Source: Salminus brasiliensis (lineage: Eukaryota; Chordata; Actinopteri; Characiformes; Bryconidae). From it: DNA of 64,000 nt. The translations under genes were made by a program, and so were the position numbers. Location of the stretch: the NCBI RefSeq assembly GCF_030463535.1, contig NC_132888.1, forward strand, positions 2,636,980 through 2,700,979. The letters run 5' to 3'. This document shows, one piece after another, positions 13,447-58,767 of this stretch (positions are counted from its first letter, which is position 1; each line of letters opens with the position of its first letter). The notes beneath the pieces are model-generated. The model ran no database searches and was not told the DNA's origin. It saw only the letters and a program-made list of their open reading frames with translations.

Positions 13447-13562
13447 TACACTATATAGACAAAAGTATTGGGACACCTGCTCAATCAATGTTTCTTCTGC
13501 TTTTGTGGGAGTAACTGTCTCTACTGTCCAGAGAAGAGGAAGGCTTTCTACAAGGCTTCCTT
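13447..13562 (+). mobile_element. Family A MITE, truncated
   Basis: Starts TA-cactatatagacaaaagtatt, then matches the family for about 115 bp before running into a different repeat (family B). Confidence 0.75.
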
Positions 13563-13720
13563 CTCAGAGCTCTGGTAGAACAGTGCCTCAGGCATCAGGC
13601 AGTATCTTCATCACCATTAGGTGGAAGAACTTTCTGTGAGGGAACAGAGCTTTTAGAAGTTCAGAGGTTCAGACGTCTGGTCCAATTCACCACCACTGTG
13701 AACAGTTCTGGCCCACCTTC
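13563..13720 (-). repeat. Dispersed repeat family B, partial
   Basis: agagctctggtagaacagtg, gcatcaggcagtatcttcat and accattaggtggaagaactt. Confidence 0.6.
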
Positions 13721-14396
13721 TGGAACCCTTTCCTTTAACTAGCCCTGGGGTTCACCAGGGGTTTGCTCGGGCCAGAACATTGGAGAACATTTTGCAGGTA
13801 ACCTGATCACGCTGAAGACACACACACACACACACATACACACTCATCAGGCTGGACATGAATGCCTCAGAGCAGTCCCACCAAACCCTGGGTCCACACT
13901 CACTGACCGACTTGTCAGGGAAGTATTCCTTGGTGTTCCTGCTCTCACGGTTAAATTACACTGTGATGATTCATTTGGGTCGGTATGTTTTCAGTAGACC
14001 CGCTGTCTGATACAGAGGGTGATATAATCTCCAGAGTGAGGTGATGGGGGAATTCCTATCTGAGAGTCAGATCTGAACTGAGCCTGTAAAAGCTGTTTTT
14101 CCATAGAGAGTCCAGTCACAGTGCTGACAGACTACTTACACAGGGCTGACGCACAGGACAGCTCTACAGGCGGTCTTTAGCACTGTAGTCCACGGGCTCG
14201 TGCTGTTACCTGCTCTAACACACCTGGTTTAACTTTCTGGAGGGACTTGATCATTAGCTAGTGCAACACAGACCAGTGCAGGGCAGGTGGACTACATGCG
14301 TGGGGGCGAGGGAAGAGAGGCCACTGCTTTAGGTCATAGTCAGTAGTCAGCCAATAATTTAATGTTATTTGTTATGACTTACTGTGACTATTACAC

Positions 14397-15315
14397 GTTC
14401 ACTATGTGGACAAAAGTATCGGGACACCTGCTTATTCATTGTTTTTTCTTTCTGAAGGATTTATCAAATAAATTGATTCTGCTTTCGTTGCAGTAACTGT
14501 CTCAACTGTCCAGGAAAGGAGAAGGCTTTCTACTAGATTTTGGAGGAGCATTGCTGTGAGGATTTGATTGTATTCAGCTAAAAAAGTGTTAAGTTAGGTC
14601 AGGATGTTGCATGATGAGGATGATGATGATCACCACCCAACCTCATCATCTCCAGTTCCCCAACTCATCCCATCCAAAAGTATTGGATGTGGCACCATCC
14701 ATCATTCCAGAGAACACATGCTGGTGGCATCGAACTTCACCAGACCAGCTGCCACCCACCAGTCCGACCACCAGGCTCCCCCACCACCCGTGTCAGACCA
14801 GCTGCACACCCTCCTACCACTGCTACCTGCCTAATGACCATGTTCAAGTCTACAGGGTCTCTTAACTATCTGCCACTATTAATATCACCACCATTAACCA
14901 TCATTACTCTGATTATATTAGTTATACTAATTAACCCAACAGTTCTTAGGAGATCAGAGGAGATCTGATGGGTCGGGTCCCACTTGTGAGTCCTGGTTCC
15001 TCCCCAGGTCTCTTCCTCCCGCTCACTGGGGGTCTTGGGTTTCTTCATGTCTTCTAATGTTGTTGATTTCTTGCCTTTCACTGATTACTGATCCTGTAAA
15101 GCTGCTTTGTGCATGATCTGTACCCCTCTACTAGCCCACGCCTGGCATTAGGCAGCATGGTGCCAATGGGTTCATATATATCTGCTCCAGAGAGTCCTAT
15201 TTATTCTATTGCCAGTACATCTCCAGACTAGGGACTAGACAAGCTGTATAAGAGTGCATTTGCACTCTTAGCAGTGAAAAGTAGCTGAATGCATTCCTTA
15301 GCAGGGGTGTCCATC
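14397..15315 (+). mobile_element. Family A MITE split by a nested insertion
   Basis: Left part 14397 to about 14716 (ggacaaaagtatcgggacac to attccagagaacaca). Right part about 15118-15315 (ctagcccacgcctggcatta to gcaggggtgtcc). About 400 bp of unrelated repeat separates them. Confidence 0.75.
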
Positions 15316-15334
15316 CTCTGCTAGACATCTCTTG

Positions 15335-15568
15335 GAGTGGTTGGTGTGGCGCAACAGATAACACCACTACCTGCCGCTGAGCTACCTCACCATGTGGGAG
15401 ACTGGGGTTCGATTCCCGGTCTGGGTGACTATGCTGCGCTACACCAATAACAGTCCTTGGGCAAGACTCCTAACACTACATTGGCCCACCTCTGTAATAC
15501 CAGTAACCTTGTAAGTCGCTCTGGTGAAGAGTGTCTGCTAAATGCCGTAAATGTAAATGTGTCCACAA
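15335..15568 (+). mobile_element. tRNA-derived SINE
   Basis: The head has a tRNA-like A box (tggcgcaacagataaca) and B box (ggttcgattcc). The tail (gtaagtcgctctggtgaaga, gtctgctaaatgccgtaaat) is typical of fish SINEs. It lies just upstream of the kifap3 promoter region. Confidence 0.82.
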
Positions 15569-15719
15569 ACATTTGGACACCTAGCTATTGTATTTAAGGG
15601 TGTACTAATCGTGCATGTGGAAGAATACTTTGTAAAAAAAAAAAGTATATAAAAACATATAAAACTCTGAACCCTGGGTGTGTAAACTTTTGCACACGAC
15701 TGTAGAAGGTTAGCCAGTG

Positions 15720-15933
15720 GCCAGTGCTAACTCAGGCACCGTGCCTCTCCTCCTAAGCGACAGATGGCGCTGTTACGGAGCTGCGCGGTGCTGCAGTGTG
15801 AGCGAGCAGGGCGGATTAGAGGGGGGCAGTGCGCTGTTGTGAATGACTGGGGCGAATAGCATCCTCTTTATGATCGGATTTAAGAGCTACTGAATAATAT
15901 CAGACAGAGAAAATCATATGAACGGGATAAACC
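15720..15933 (+). promoter_or_regulatory. kifap3: Probable kifap3 promoter and 5'UTR
   Basis: A GC-richer stretch with several CpGs (gcgcggtgct, ggcggatt, gtgcgctgttg) directly precedes the kifap3 start codon and contrasts with the AT-rich repeats around it. No TATA box is evident at a sensible distance. The transcription start cannot be placed from sequence alone. Confidence 0.45.
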
Positions 15934-50596
<34,663 letters not shown>

Positions 50597-51843
50597 AGGT
50601 GGAACATATGGACCAGTCCATCTCCCTCAGCCCTGGTCACTGGTGAACACACTGGAGCTTCGACAGCAGGAGTCCAGACGGACTCCGGAGTGGACTGAGA
50701 TTGCTGAGATCTCCTGATGCACCTTTTTAGTACAGAGACTGGCCGTAAGTGAGTGTCCACTGCACTGTGGACCGTGGTCACACACAGGGTAGAATGATAC
50801 ACTGCATGTTTATAGGACTTAATGAAGCTCTGGAGAGAAATGCCTCTCAGCTTTATTATTATTTTTCTTTATTTGGTTTCTGCTCACTTTAATCTCTTAG
50901 TTTTATTTTTGGAATAGTCTTAAATTATTTATATTATTTATACACACTTTTTAGATAGTTTTCTGTTAATGACAGTGCACTTTAATATAAAACGTAACCA
51001 CGTGAATTTAACTCCTCAAATCCAGTTTCTGATTGATGTCATTCATACTTGAATATCTAAGTACTAGGGCTGTCAAACTAATTACAGTAATTAATCAAGA
51101 TTAACCACAATAGTCAATAGTTTTTTTTATTAATTCTGGAATTCATTTATTTCATGAAAACAATTATGGAATAGCTGTATGATCAGAGAGTGTAAGTGTG
51201 ATTAGAATGTGTTTATTTTATTATTTTCAATAATTCAATAACAATAGTTCAGGATCTTCCAGTGATTGCATTTTCCAGTCTTTACCTATGCATGTTGCCC
51301 CAGTGACTGTATGGATCATATACAGTATCAGTCAGACGTCTGAAGGTTGAACGTGTGCTGGTCTCATAAAACGCTTGATCCAAATGCTAAGGGTGACCAT
51401 ATCTTTGTTTCCCCCCCAAAAAAGGACTGGGGACACACCAGGGCATCCACCATAGTTAGGATGTTGTGGCTGGGGAGGTCAGGTAGGCCTAAGTTGTTGG
51501 ACCGTGTGCATATGTGAGGGTGGAAATGCCTCTCAGTCCATGCAGCTACAGCATGTTAATGTACATTAATACATACACAAAGACTCATGTAGCAGCAGAC
51601 CAGTTAACAGCCTTAATAGCCTATATGACCAAATCACCTCCTTTCAGTTCAGCGTTCAACTTGGCTACGACATCCCAACTACGGTGGAAACCCTCGTGTG
51701 TCCCCAGTGTCCTCTTTTATTTTATTTATTTATTTTTTTTAAATATGGTAACCCTAGCAGGAAAAAAAGCAGCCCTAGCACCCTAGCAGCACCTAAAAAG
51801 GGTGTGTCCAAACTTTTGACTGGTAATATATATATCTCTTCAA

Positions 51844-51847
<4 letters not shown>

Positions 51848-51924
<77 letters not shown>

Positions 51925-51925
51925 T
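51848..51925. repeat. (CT)n(TA)n compound microsatellite, kifap3 3'UTR region
   Basis: About 10 CT units, then about 28 TA units. Other (TA)n runs lie at 47098-47115 and 54886-54931. Confidence 0.85.
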
Positions 51926-51989
51926 ATAATATAGGCTCAAAGAAAATGTTATAATGGCATGAGCGAGTCATATTTCTTTGTAGAAATGT

Positions 51990-52265
51990 TGGTTGCCATG
52001 ACAACAACACAGATATAGCCATTTTATTTCTTATCCAAACCCACCAGTGGACGTATAGGTACCATAGGTACTATTTTGCAACACCAGACATGTATCCCTC
52101 CACCTCCAGTGGGCTTTTAAATGATGCTTGAGACCCAAAACCACCCAGTGTCTTCATCAACATTAGGTGGAAGAACTTTCTGTGAGGAGCTTTTATTAGA
52201 GGTTCTAGACGTCTGCTATCGTTCTCCTCCACTGTGAGTCACCACAGCAAACCCAAACATGGGTG
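51990..52265 (-). repeat. Dispersed repeat family B, kifap3 3'UTR region
   Basis: ttatccaaacccaccagtgg, gacatgtatccctccacctc and cattaggtggaagaactttc. Confidence 0.6.
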
Positions 52266-53029
52266 GAATTTCCCTTTACCTTCAACAGATCTAATCATGC
52301 ATAATTAGTTTTGATTTGCCAGCGTATGTCAGCGGTGACATCATGTTCCCCCGGAGGGGGAACCCTGAAGATTGATCATTGTCATGCACTCATCATATTC
52401 CACAACTTGCTAATAGATGGTCATTTCTGAATCTTAAAAGACTGACCTTGCATTTAAACACAAACTCTGTACTGGTTTAGATGCACTGACACGTCTTTCA
52501 GATTCGCCTGATCTGTGTAGACTGAAGCAGACTGACAGTATTATAACGGCAGTATTAACAGTGGTGTCTGTGACTGAGTACCTGAGCCAGGTTAACAGTC
52601 TGATCCATCCTGGCTTCTTCTAATTCTCCATTATAGCAAAAAAGCAGATACTCTGTTAACCTTTCTATATTAATAATTGATTTATTAACAACTGTTTGTA
52701 TTTGCAATCTGTTAAACCTCTTTTTATGTTCCTGGTTGAAATGTAGCATTTCCTTTATTTTCTAAGAATAATCTATACTATATAAGTAGCACATTATTTT
52801 TTATTTAACTTGAATTACGATGTTGAGGCCGTTCCTGATTGTTTCAGGTGTCGTCTTATGGCCAGTATTTCATTCCAACAGCTTTGCATTCTTCTTTCCA
52901 AACAGTGCCTGATAAGATCATAAAGGCCTTTGCTGCTATAAAGACCCAGAAACCTGAAATCAGTGTAATGGTTCCCTAACCGAAAAACACAATGCTTCAA
53001 TAAAGTGATGTTCAGCTGAACTACAGTGT

Positions 53030-54200
53030 GTGTGGCTTTCGTTTTTTATTAAAAAGAGGAAAAATCTGGAATATCGCTGCATGACTGCTGTTTTTTATCG
53101 CCATAATCCCTTATAACCCAATAATACTGAATATATAACTCCATAATATTGAATTTAAATGGAGTTATGTGATAACTAAAGGTTTGGGAGAAGGACCACG
53201 CCCAAACTCCTCCTCTCCTTTACCACATACTATGATACTCCTTACTCCATACTTCTTCCCGTGACAAAGGTTCACCACCCACCACCGCCCCTGCTCCTCC
53301 TGATGGCCCAATTATGCTCAACCTGATGGGGTCTGGCTTCAGATCCCATCAGCTCGTAGCCCCCCAGAAATCCAGCTCATGAGCATTATGGTGAAATTCT
53401 GTAAAGGTACCCCACGTTGTCTATATCATAAAGAGACATTTTCTCCCCATACATACATTCCAAATATATGCATTTACATGTCCATATGCTTCCAATATGG
53501 AAAATAATCTGCCTTTTGTTGTAAGAAAATATGGAAAAACAAACATTTGCATACATCCACTGACCCAGCCTATATCAGTGTAGCCCCGCCCACTCAGTCT
53601 GAAGTTATAAGGAGTGTTTCAGCCCAATACAGAGCATCTCAGAACAGCAGATATACATTTACATTTTTTTTATTTTTAAAGCGTTATAATATTGTTTTAA
53701 TTTAATCATTTTAAGAGTGATTCCATCAAGGACAGGTTAGTTATGAATTATGAGTGTGGATATGAATCGATACGATGGGTATACTAGTGGGTATGATAGG
53801 GTTTAATATGCATGGATATTGCATTATTATCAGTTTCAGTGTTATTTATTTATTAAATTATTGTTATATAATATATATATGTATAGCACTTTATAAATCG
53901 TATAGCACTGTATATTATTAATATGGTTCATTCCTTGTATATGAATTTAATGGTGTAGAATGAACCTGACTCGTGAATCAGTGAATCAGTGAGTTTTTAA
54001 ATCGGACGTTCCACTTGTTGAAACGCACAGTTCAAAAGAATCGGTTCAGACAAAATGAATCGAATTTTCCACTCTTTCATTATCTTGCTAATTAACAAGA
54101 ACGTCGTTTAGGTAACAGTGTAAATAATCATAATATTTAATTAAACAATATTTTCTATACAATACAATACACAATATGTATTAATAGTTTGATGAATCGA
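53030..54200. other. Intergenic, kifap3 to mblac1
   Basis: AT-rich, with a fragment (cactcagtctgaagttataa) related to 42275 and 46435. No gene seen. Confidence 0.5.
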
Positions 54201-54213
54201 TTTTAAACAGTGA

Positions 54214-54235
54214 TCTCGTGAGAAATCTCGCGAGA
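54214..54235 (+). promoter_or_regulatory. Paired TCTCGCGAGA promoter palindromes upstream of mblac1
   Basis: A perfect TCTCGCGAGA palindrome at 54226-54235 is preceded by a one-mismatch copy, TCTCGTGAGA, at 54214-54223. They lie 48-69 bp before the mblac1 ATG. This motif is known as an activating element of TATA-less housekeeping promoters and is bound by BANP. Confidence 0.8.
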
Positions 54236-54282
54236 AAAGCGCTAGCACGTTAGCAATCGTGAAGCTAGTCGGTTCTGGGAGT

Positions 54283-54702
54283 ATGGACCTCAGTATGGAC
54301 CCAGCTTACTCCATCACGAAAAGCGAGTGTGTGGAGCTGTGTGCGGGCATTCGGGGAGAGCCGTACAGCGTCTCAGTGCTGAAGGAAGGGTACTGCACTG
54401 CCCAGTCGGACGGAACCTTCCGGGCCGATGGGACCATCTCCCTAATTACAGGACCCAGGGCTGTGCTAGTGGATACGGGCGGACCGTGGGACCGAGAATT
54501 GCTGCTCTCCAAGCTGAAGGAGAAGGACCTCACCCCGGCTGGCGTGTCTGTGGTAGTCGGGACGCACGGGCACTCTGACCATATCGGCAATCTGAACCTG
54601 TTTCCAGGTGCTACTCTAATCGTTGGCTGTGACGTCAGCGAGGGGGACAGATACCTGCCCAATCAGCTGGCTGAGGGACAGCCTTACCTCATTGATGACC
54701 AT
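54283..54702 (+). CDS. mblac1: mblac1 coding exon 1
   Basis: 140 codons from ATG to DDH, containing the DTGGP and HxHxDH motifs. Donor CAT|gtaagt. The frame extends upstream to a GTG at 54259, which is not a credible start in an animal gene. Confidence 0.94.
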
Positions 54703-54885
54703 GTAAGTGGGGGATGACGTGTAGCCCAGGGTCTGTGGCTGGACCACACTTTCCCCTCACTTCATATCCCAGTACACCCCTGCTGAAGAATCCACCCCTG
54801 CTTAAGACCAGTAGGTGGTTGCAGGTGGTCCATCATGACCAAGCTGGTTGACCAGTATGACCAGTTATTATAGGCTGATCTTGAG

Positions 54886-54935
<50 letters not shown>

Positions 54936-56201
54936 TAATTAGCCATAACATTACAACCAGTGAACTAAATAACATAGATGGATTATCTGGTTCCAGTGGC
55001 GCTTGATTTTTGAGGTGTGTGTGTTGGAAGTAACATAAGAATTCTAAGAGACCCTTTATAAGAACCAAGCTGTGAGGTTCTAGATAAACGACTGGGTCAG
55101 AACATCTCTACCAAAACATCAGGTTTACTGCATTGATGACCATGTAAGTGGGGGATGACGTGTAGCCCAGGGTCTGTGGCTGGACCACACTTTCCCCTCA
55201 CTTCATATCCCAGTACACCCCTGCTGAAGAATCCAGCTTAAGACCAGTAGGTGGTGGCAGGTGGTCCATCATGACCAAGCTGGTTGACCAGTATGACCAG
55301 TTATTCTGATAGACCAGCAAGTCCATCACACTCTTTTCAATGGCCTTGATCATATAGGACCAGTGTAGACCTTCTGAAACCAGCCAGTAAAGGCTGATCT
55401 TGAGATATATATATATATATATGATTATCTGCTTAAAGAGGCGCTTGATTTCTGTGTGTTGGAAGTAACACAAGAATCTGAGACCCTTTACAAGAACCAA
55501 GCTGTGAGGTTCTAGATAAACGACTGGGTCAGAACATCTCTACCAAAACATCAGGCAGGTCTTATAGGGTGTTGTGGGCTGCAATAGTCAGTACCTATCA
55601 AAAGTGCTCCAAAGAAGGACAACCAGTGAACAGACGACAGGGACATGGGCGCCCAAGGCTGATTGGTGCTCATGGATGCACAGGACACCTTCAGAGGTCT
55701 TTTGGAGGCCATGCCTTTACGGGTCAGAGCTGTTTTGGTGACAGGAGGGGGACCATCACAGTATCTTCTTCACTCAAATGTAGTTGAAAAGCTTTATATA
55801 ATTTATAATGTAAATAAAGCAGGAAGCACAAATGCATAAATGTGTAATAAAATATCATCAGATATCAGGATATGTTCACAAAATATAATAACATTGTGTT
55901 TTATGTCATTTTATGTTTTAATTTTGACATTTAAAACCTGTTATTCCTCCAGGTGTCAGTCATCCCCACGCCTGGCCACACCGGCAGGGACGTCAGCGTC
56001 CTGGTTAAAGGAACTTCAGCGGGGACAGTTCTTGTCGCTGGGGACTTGTTTGAGTGCTGCGCTGATGAAGACTCCTGGAGGGATCTTAGTGAGAACCCCG
56101 AGCTGCAGGAGGTCGGCCGACAGAAAGCTCTGATGGATGCAGACGTCATTATTCCTGGACACGGACGCTTGTTCAGAGTGCACAGGACGCCGCTGAACTG
56201 A
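54283..56201 (+). CDS. mblac1: Metallo-beta-lactamase domain protein MBLAC1; two exons, 222 aa
   Basis: Join 54283-54702 and 55953-56201. MBLAC1 is a metallo-beta-lactamase-fold nuclease; the human protein is reported to act in 3' processing of replication-dependent histone pre-mRNA. All metal-binding motifs are present: LVDTGGP (Asp64), THGHSDH (His95, His97, Asp99, His100), TPGHTG (His149), AGD (Asp171) and PGHG (His210). ADGTISLI, VVGTHGHSDHIGNL and DVSVLVKG are typical of this subfamily. I chose ATG 54283 (A at -3, G at +4); a second in-frame ATG at 54295 also has a good context. Human MBLAC1 is 266 aa; the difference is an insert before the DTGG motif and the C-terminal tail. Phase 0 intron: CAT|gtaagt ... 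ctccag|GTG. A poly(A) signal lies at 56374. Confidence 0.95.
54690..55560 (+). repeat. Tandem duplication (period about 441 bp) across the mblac1 exon 1 end and intron
   Basis: The segment beginning ATTGATGACCATGTAAGTGG at 54691 recurs at about 55132. Both copies then run through the same text, tcatatcccagtacacccct, a ccagtatgaccag stretch, a (TA)n run and ggttctagataaacgactgg. Copy 2 carries an extra insert after ccagttatt (about 55308-55395) and a shorter (TA)n. The last codons of exon 1 and the gtaagt donor are thus copied inside the intron (donor copy at 55144). Confidence 0.9.
54925..55790 (+). mobile_element. Tc1-like element fragments inside the mblac1 intron
   Basis: Contains cactaattagccataacatt, cgactgggtcagaacatct (twice, through the local duplication) and a tail near 55610-55770 (acaccttcagaggtctttt, acgggtcagagctgttttgg). 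These are the two ends of a fish Tc1-like element with the centre deleted. Part lies within the tandem duplication. Confidence 0.6.
55953..56201 (+). CDS. mblac1: mblac1 coding exon 2
   Basis: 82 codons plus TGA, containing the distal metal ligands His149, Asp171 and His210. Acceptor ctccag|GTGTCAGTC, phase 0. Confidence 0.94.
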   Translation: MSVIPTPGHTGRDVSVLVKGTSAGTVLVAGDLFECCADEDSWRDLSENPELQEVGRQKALMDADVIIPGHGRLFRVHRTPLN

Positions 56202-56373
56202 CCAGAGAGGTTGTATTTGAAGCAGTGGACTGAATCATTTCAGTGTCCGTGTAACAGGGTCGTCCAAAACCAGCATAACGTTCAGTATAACATGGGGCTT
56301 GCTGATTGGCTTATAAACACAGATGCTTTTGGAATAGACATTTTTTGTAACCTATAATTAAATAATTTAATTT

Positions 56374-56379
56374 AATAAA
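56374..56379 (+). terminator. Poly(A) signal of mblac1
   Basis: AATAAA 173 nt after the mblac1 stop codon, the first in this orientation. Confidence 0.65.
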
Positions 56380-56469
56380 AAAAAGTATTGCTTTATCATT
56401 TATTTTCTATCTATCTATTTTCCATCCACTTTGATCAGCCTTCATTTATTTTGTCCAAGTTCTTCCACC

Positions 56470-56645
56470 TTCAGACAAGAGCCAGGCTGTGATCTTCTAG
56501 GCGACTGGGTCAGAACATCTCTACCAAAACATCAGGCCGCTCTTGAGGGGTGTTCACAACTATGCAGTGGTCAGTACTTACCAAAAATGCGCCAAGGAAG
56601 GACATCCGGTGAACTGGCGTTAGCACATTGGTGCTCTAATTTAAT
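56470..56645 (+). mobile_element. Tc1-like element fragment downstream of mblac1
   Basis: Carries cgactgggtcagaacatct, aaacatcagg, cagtggtcagtacttacc and ccaaggaaggacatccggtg, matching the other copies of this family in the window. Both ends are lost. Confidence 0.55.
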
Positions 56646-57035
56646 TAAAAACCTTATATTATATCTTTATTTTCTGTAAAACTATCAACATTGATCAGCC
56701 TTCATTTATTTAGTCCAGGTTCTTCACATTTCCACCCTTAAACCTGACTTCCTTGGAGAAAAATAAAGAACCGTGAGTTCAGATGTCCTTCAGGCGGGAC
56801 AAACTCAGTTACGGTGGGACATCACCTAAACAAGCCCGCCTCCTCAACTGACTGCGGCTGGAGACTAGAAGACCCCACCTTTAGGTGGGATCCTAGAAAG
56901 ATTTTCATTTTCAGCTTAAAACTTATTAAAAAAACATATCAGCTTATAAACAGTTGTGTGAAAATGTTAGGACACCCCATACAAACGTGTCTGGACGTGT
57001 GAAAAGTAAGACTCATCAGTGTAGGTACAAACACG

Positions 57036-57041
57036 TTTATT
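57036..57041 (-). terminator. Poly(A) signal of niban1
   Basis: TTTATT on the + strand reads AATAAA on the niban1 strand, about 620 nt past its stop codon. Confidence 0.5.
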
Positions 57042-57664
57042 GATACTACAGAACAGGCTGCTGGTCCAAATTCCTATGTACAGTGCTGTACTTCAGCAAA
57101 ACGACTTACTTGAAGGTTGTACTTGACATAATAAGCGACTGTAAATTATGGGTGTGGTTTTCGTCATGTTTTATGGGTCCCAAAAATGTCAAATAATGTC
57201 AAGTAAAGCAATTAGCGATAAAAGTGAAATATTGAAAATGATGTTGAGGCTGAAAATGTAAAATAATATTTACTATAATCAAAGAATACTAATTAAAACC
57301 CAAGCTGTTAAACTGAAAGCATGTTGTTCTTCCTGGATAGTTGAATTTTCTGTAGCCTGTAGCTTTGTTGTCCTGATCTTTACACATTTACTAAACAAAT
57401 CTATAAAAATTGTGATATTTATAATTTGCGATTACAAAATGTCAGTGTACAAAATATTGGCATGTAATATTAGCATTTAATTACATTAATTATGTAGAAA
57501 AAAGCGAATGGCTTCTCAGTCTATGTTGTTATCAGCGTTAGTAACTATAGAAACGCAGCCTCGTGGAGTTGCGCAGTTCATTCCTCAAAGCTTCAAAGCA
57601 TCTTCATCGTTCTTCTCGTCATGTAGAGTCAGTCATCAGAGGTTCTTTTAAACAAAGGCCTCCA

Positions 57665-58767
57665 CTAAGCTTCACTGCTGCTTGCACAAGGCCTCACAAT
57701 GTCCTCCACTTCGATGACCTCCACCACAAGATCTCTGATGGCCTTGATGCTGTCCACTGGCTCTTCTGCATCCGAGGAGCTTGAGCAGTCCACATCTCCT
57801 CCACTCACTATGGCCTCCGACTTTATAGGGGCACCGCCCTCTGCTGGAGGATCAGGGTTGCTTGAAGGCTCCTGAGCTTTCTCAGTGACCTCAGGGTCCT
57901 TCTCAATTCCATCACTCTGCATCTCCGCCTCACTGACTGTGCAGTCAGCAGATGGACCAGATGAACCACAAGATGTGGTCTCCGCTGGAGAAGCCGGGTC
58001 ATCCGTGGCCTTGGCCTGTGAATCTGTTGGATCTGCGATGTCGGACGCATCGGGTTGGCCTCCACCAGTGCATGGCTCAGAGCAAGCAGCAACTGGAGCA
58101 TCGATTTCTGCATCTTCGGCGTCTTCTGTGTCCTCGGTCTTCTGAGCCTCCGCACTCCCCTTCTCCTCGTCTTCTGCGAGAGGAACTGTGCTTCCTGCCT
58201 CCACTCCAGCTGGTGGGATTAGATATACGGCCTTGTCTGTAGCGTGCTGTTGTTCGGTGGACGATTCAGGATCCTTGGATATAACAATTGTAGGGCAATC
58301 GCTGAGGCTTGGTGGAGTCAAAGAGGCCGTGGCGGCTTCGCTCGGAGTCTCAGCTTCGGGTGAAGCTGGTGAGGAAACCTCTGGAGTGGACGAGGCCTCA
58401 GCAGGTTTCTCAACAGAAATGTTGCATGTTGGCGCCGGTGGATCAGCTGTAGAAGCCTCGGGCTCGGATGCCTTTTCTTCAGGACCAGAGGATTCAGGAC
58501 CAGAGGATTCAGCAGGGACCTCCTGTTTCTCCTCTGCTGGAACATCTTGGTTGCTCTGCTTTGATTGGCTCTCCAAGCAGCCATTGCCCACCAGCGGGGA
58601 GGTGTTATTCTCCTCAGGTTTTCGAGCGATGGGCACCTTGGCTGGGCTGGAAGGGGCGGAGCGAGGAGGGGTGCGGCTGTCGTTCAGGCTGCTCTGACTG
58701 ATGCACTGCAGCTCAGTGCTGTCCACGAACAGGTTGTGCTTCTTCAGGCTGGCGGCTTCCTTCACCA
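57665..58767 (-). CDS. niban1: niban1 last coding exon (acidic low-complexity tail)
   Basis: Begins VKEAASLKKHNLF after a split Val codon (acceptor gtgcag) and continues 366 residues to TAG. Rich in Ala, Glu, Ser and Pro, with a short internal duplication (SSGPE twice). It has no predicted fold and no membrane segment. Confidence 0.94.

Larger units (their letters stand above)
50597..53025 (+). other. kifap3: Probable kifap3 3'UTR and poly(A) region
   Basis: No AATAAA is evident directly after the stop. A clear AATAAA at 52999-53004 is followed within about 25 nt by a GT/T-rich stretch (gtgtgtgtggctttcg), the usual cleavage-site context. This implies a 3'UTR near 2.4 kb containing a (CT)n(TA)n run and repeats. 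An earlier non-canonical site (AATATA near 50985) cannot be excluded. Confidence 0.45.

Noticed and set aside
14604..14968. Three overlapping frames of 76-93 aa
   Set aside because: They fall in a MITE and its nested repeat.
15335..15568. Possible tRNA gene (A and B boxes present)
   Set aside because: The cloverleaf is not complete and the tail and second copy show it is a SINE.
51840..51929. Peptide-like frames of LSLSLYIYIYI
   Set aside because: Translation of (CT)n and (TA)n microsatellites.
54259..54282. Longer mblac1 N-terminus starting with GTG
   Set aside because: GTG is not a credible start in an animal gene, and ATG at 54283 has a strong context.
55120..55143. A second copy of mblac1 exon 1
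   Set aside because: Only the last few codons and the donor are duplicated; no upstream coding sequence accompanies them.
58188..58697. 169-aa open frame on the + strand
   Set aside because: Antisense shadow of the low-complexity last exon of niban1.
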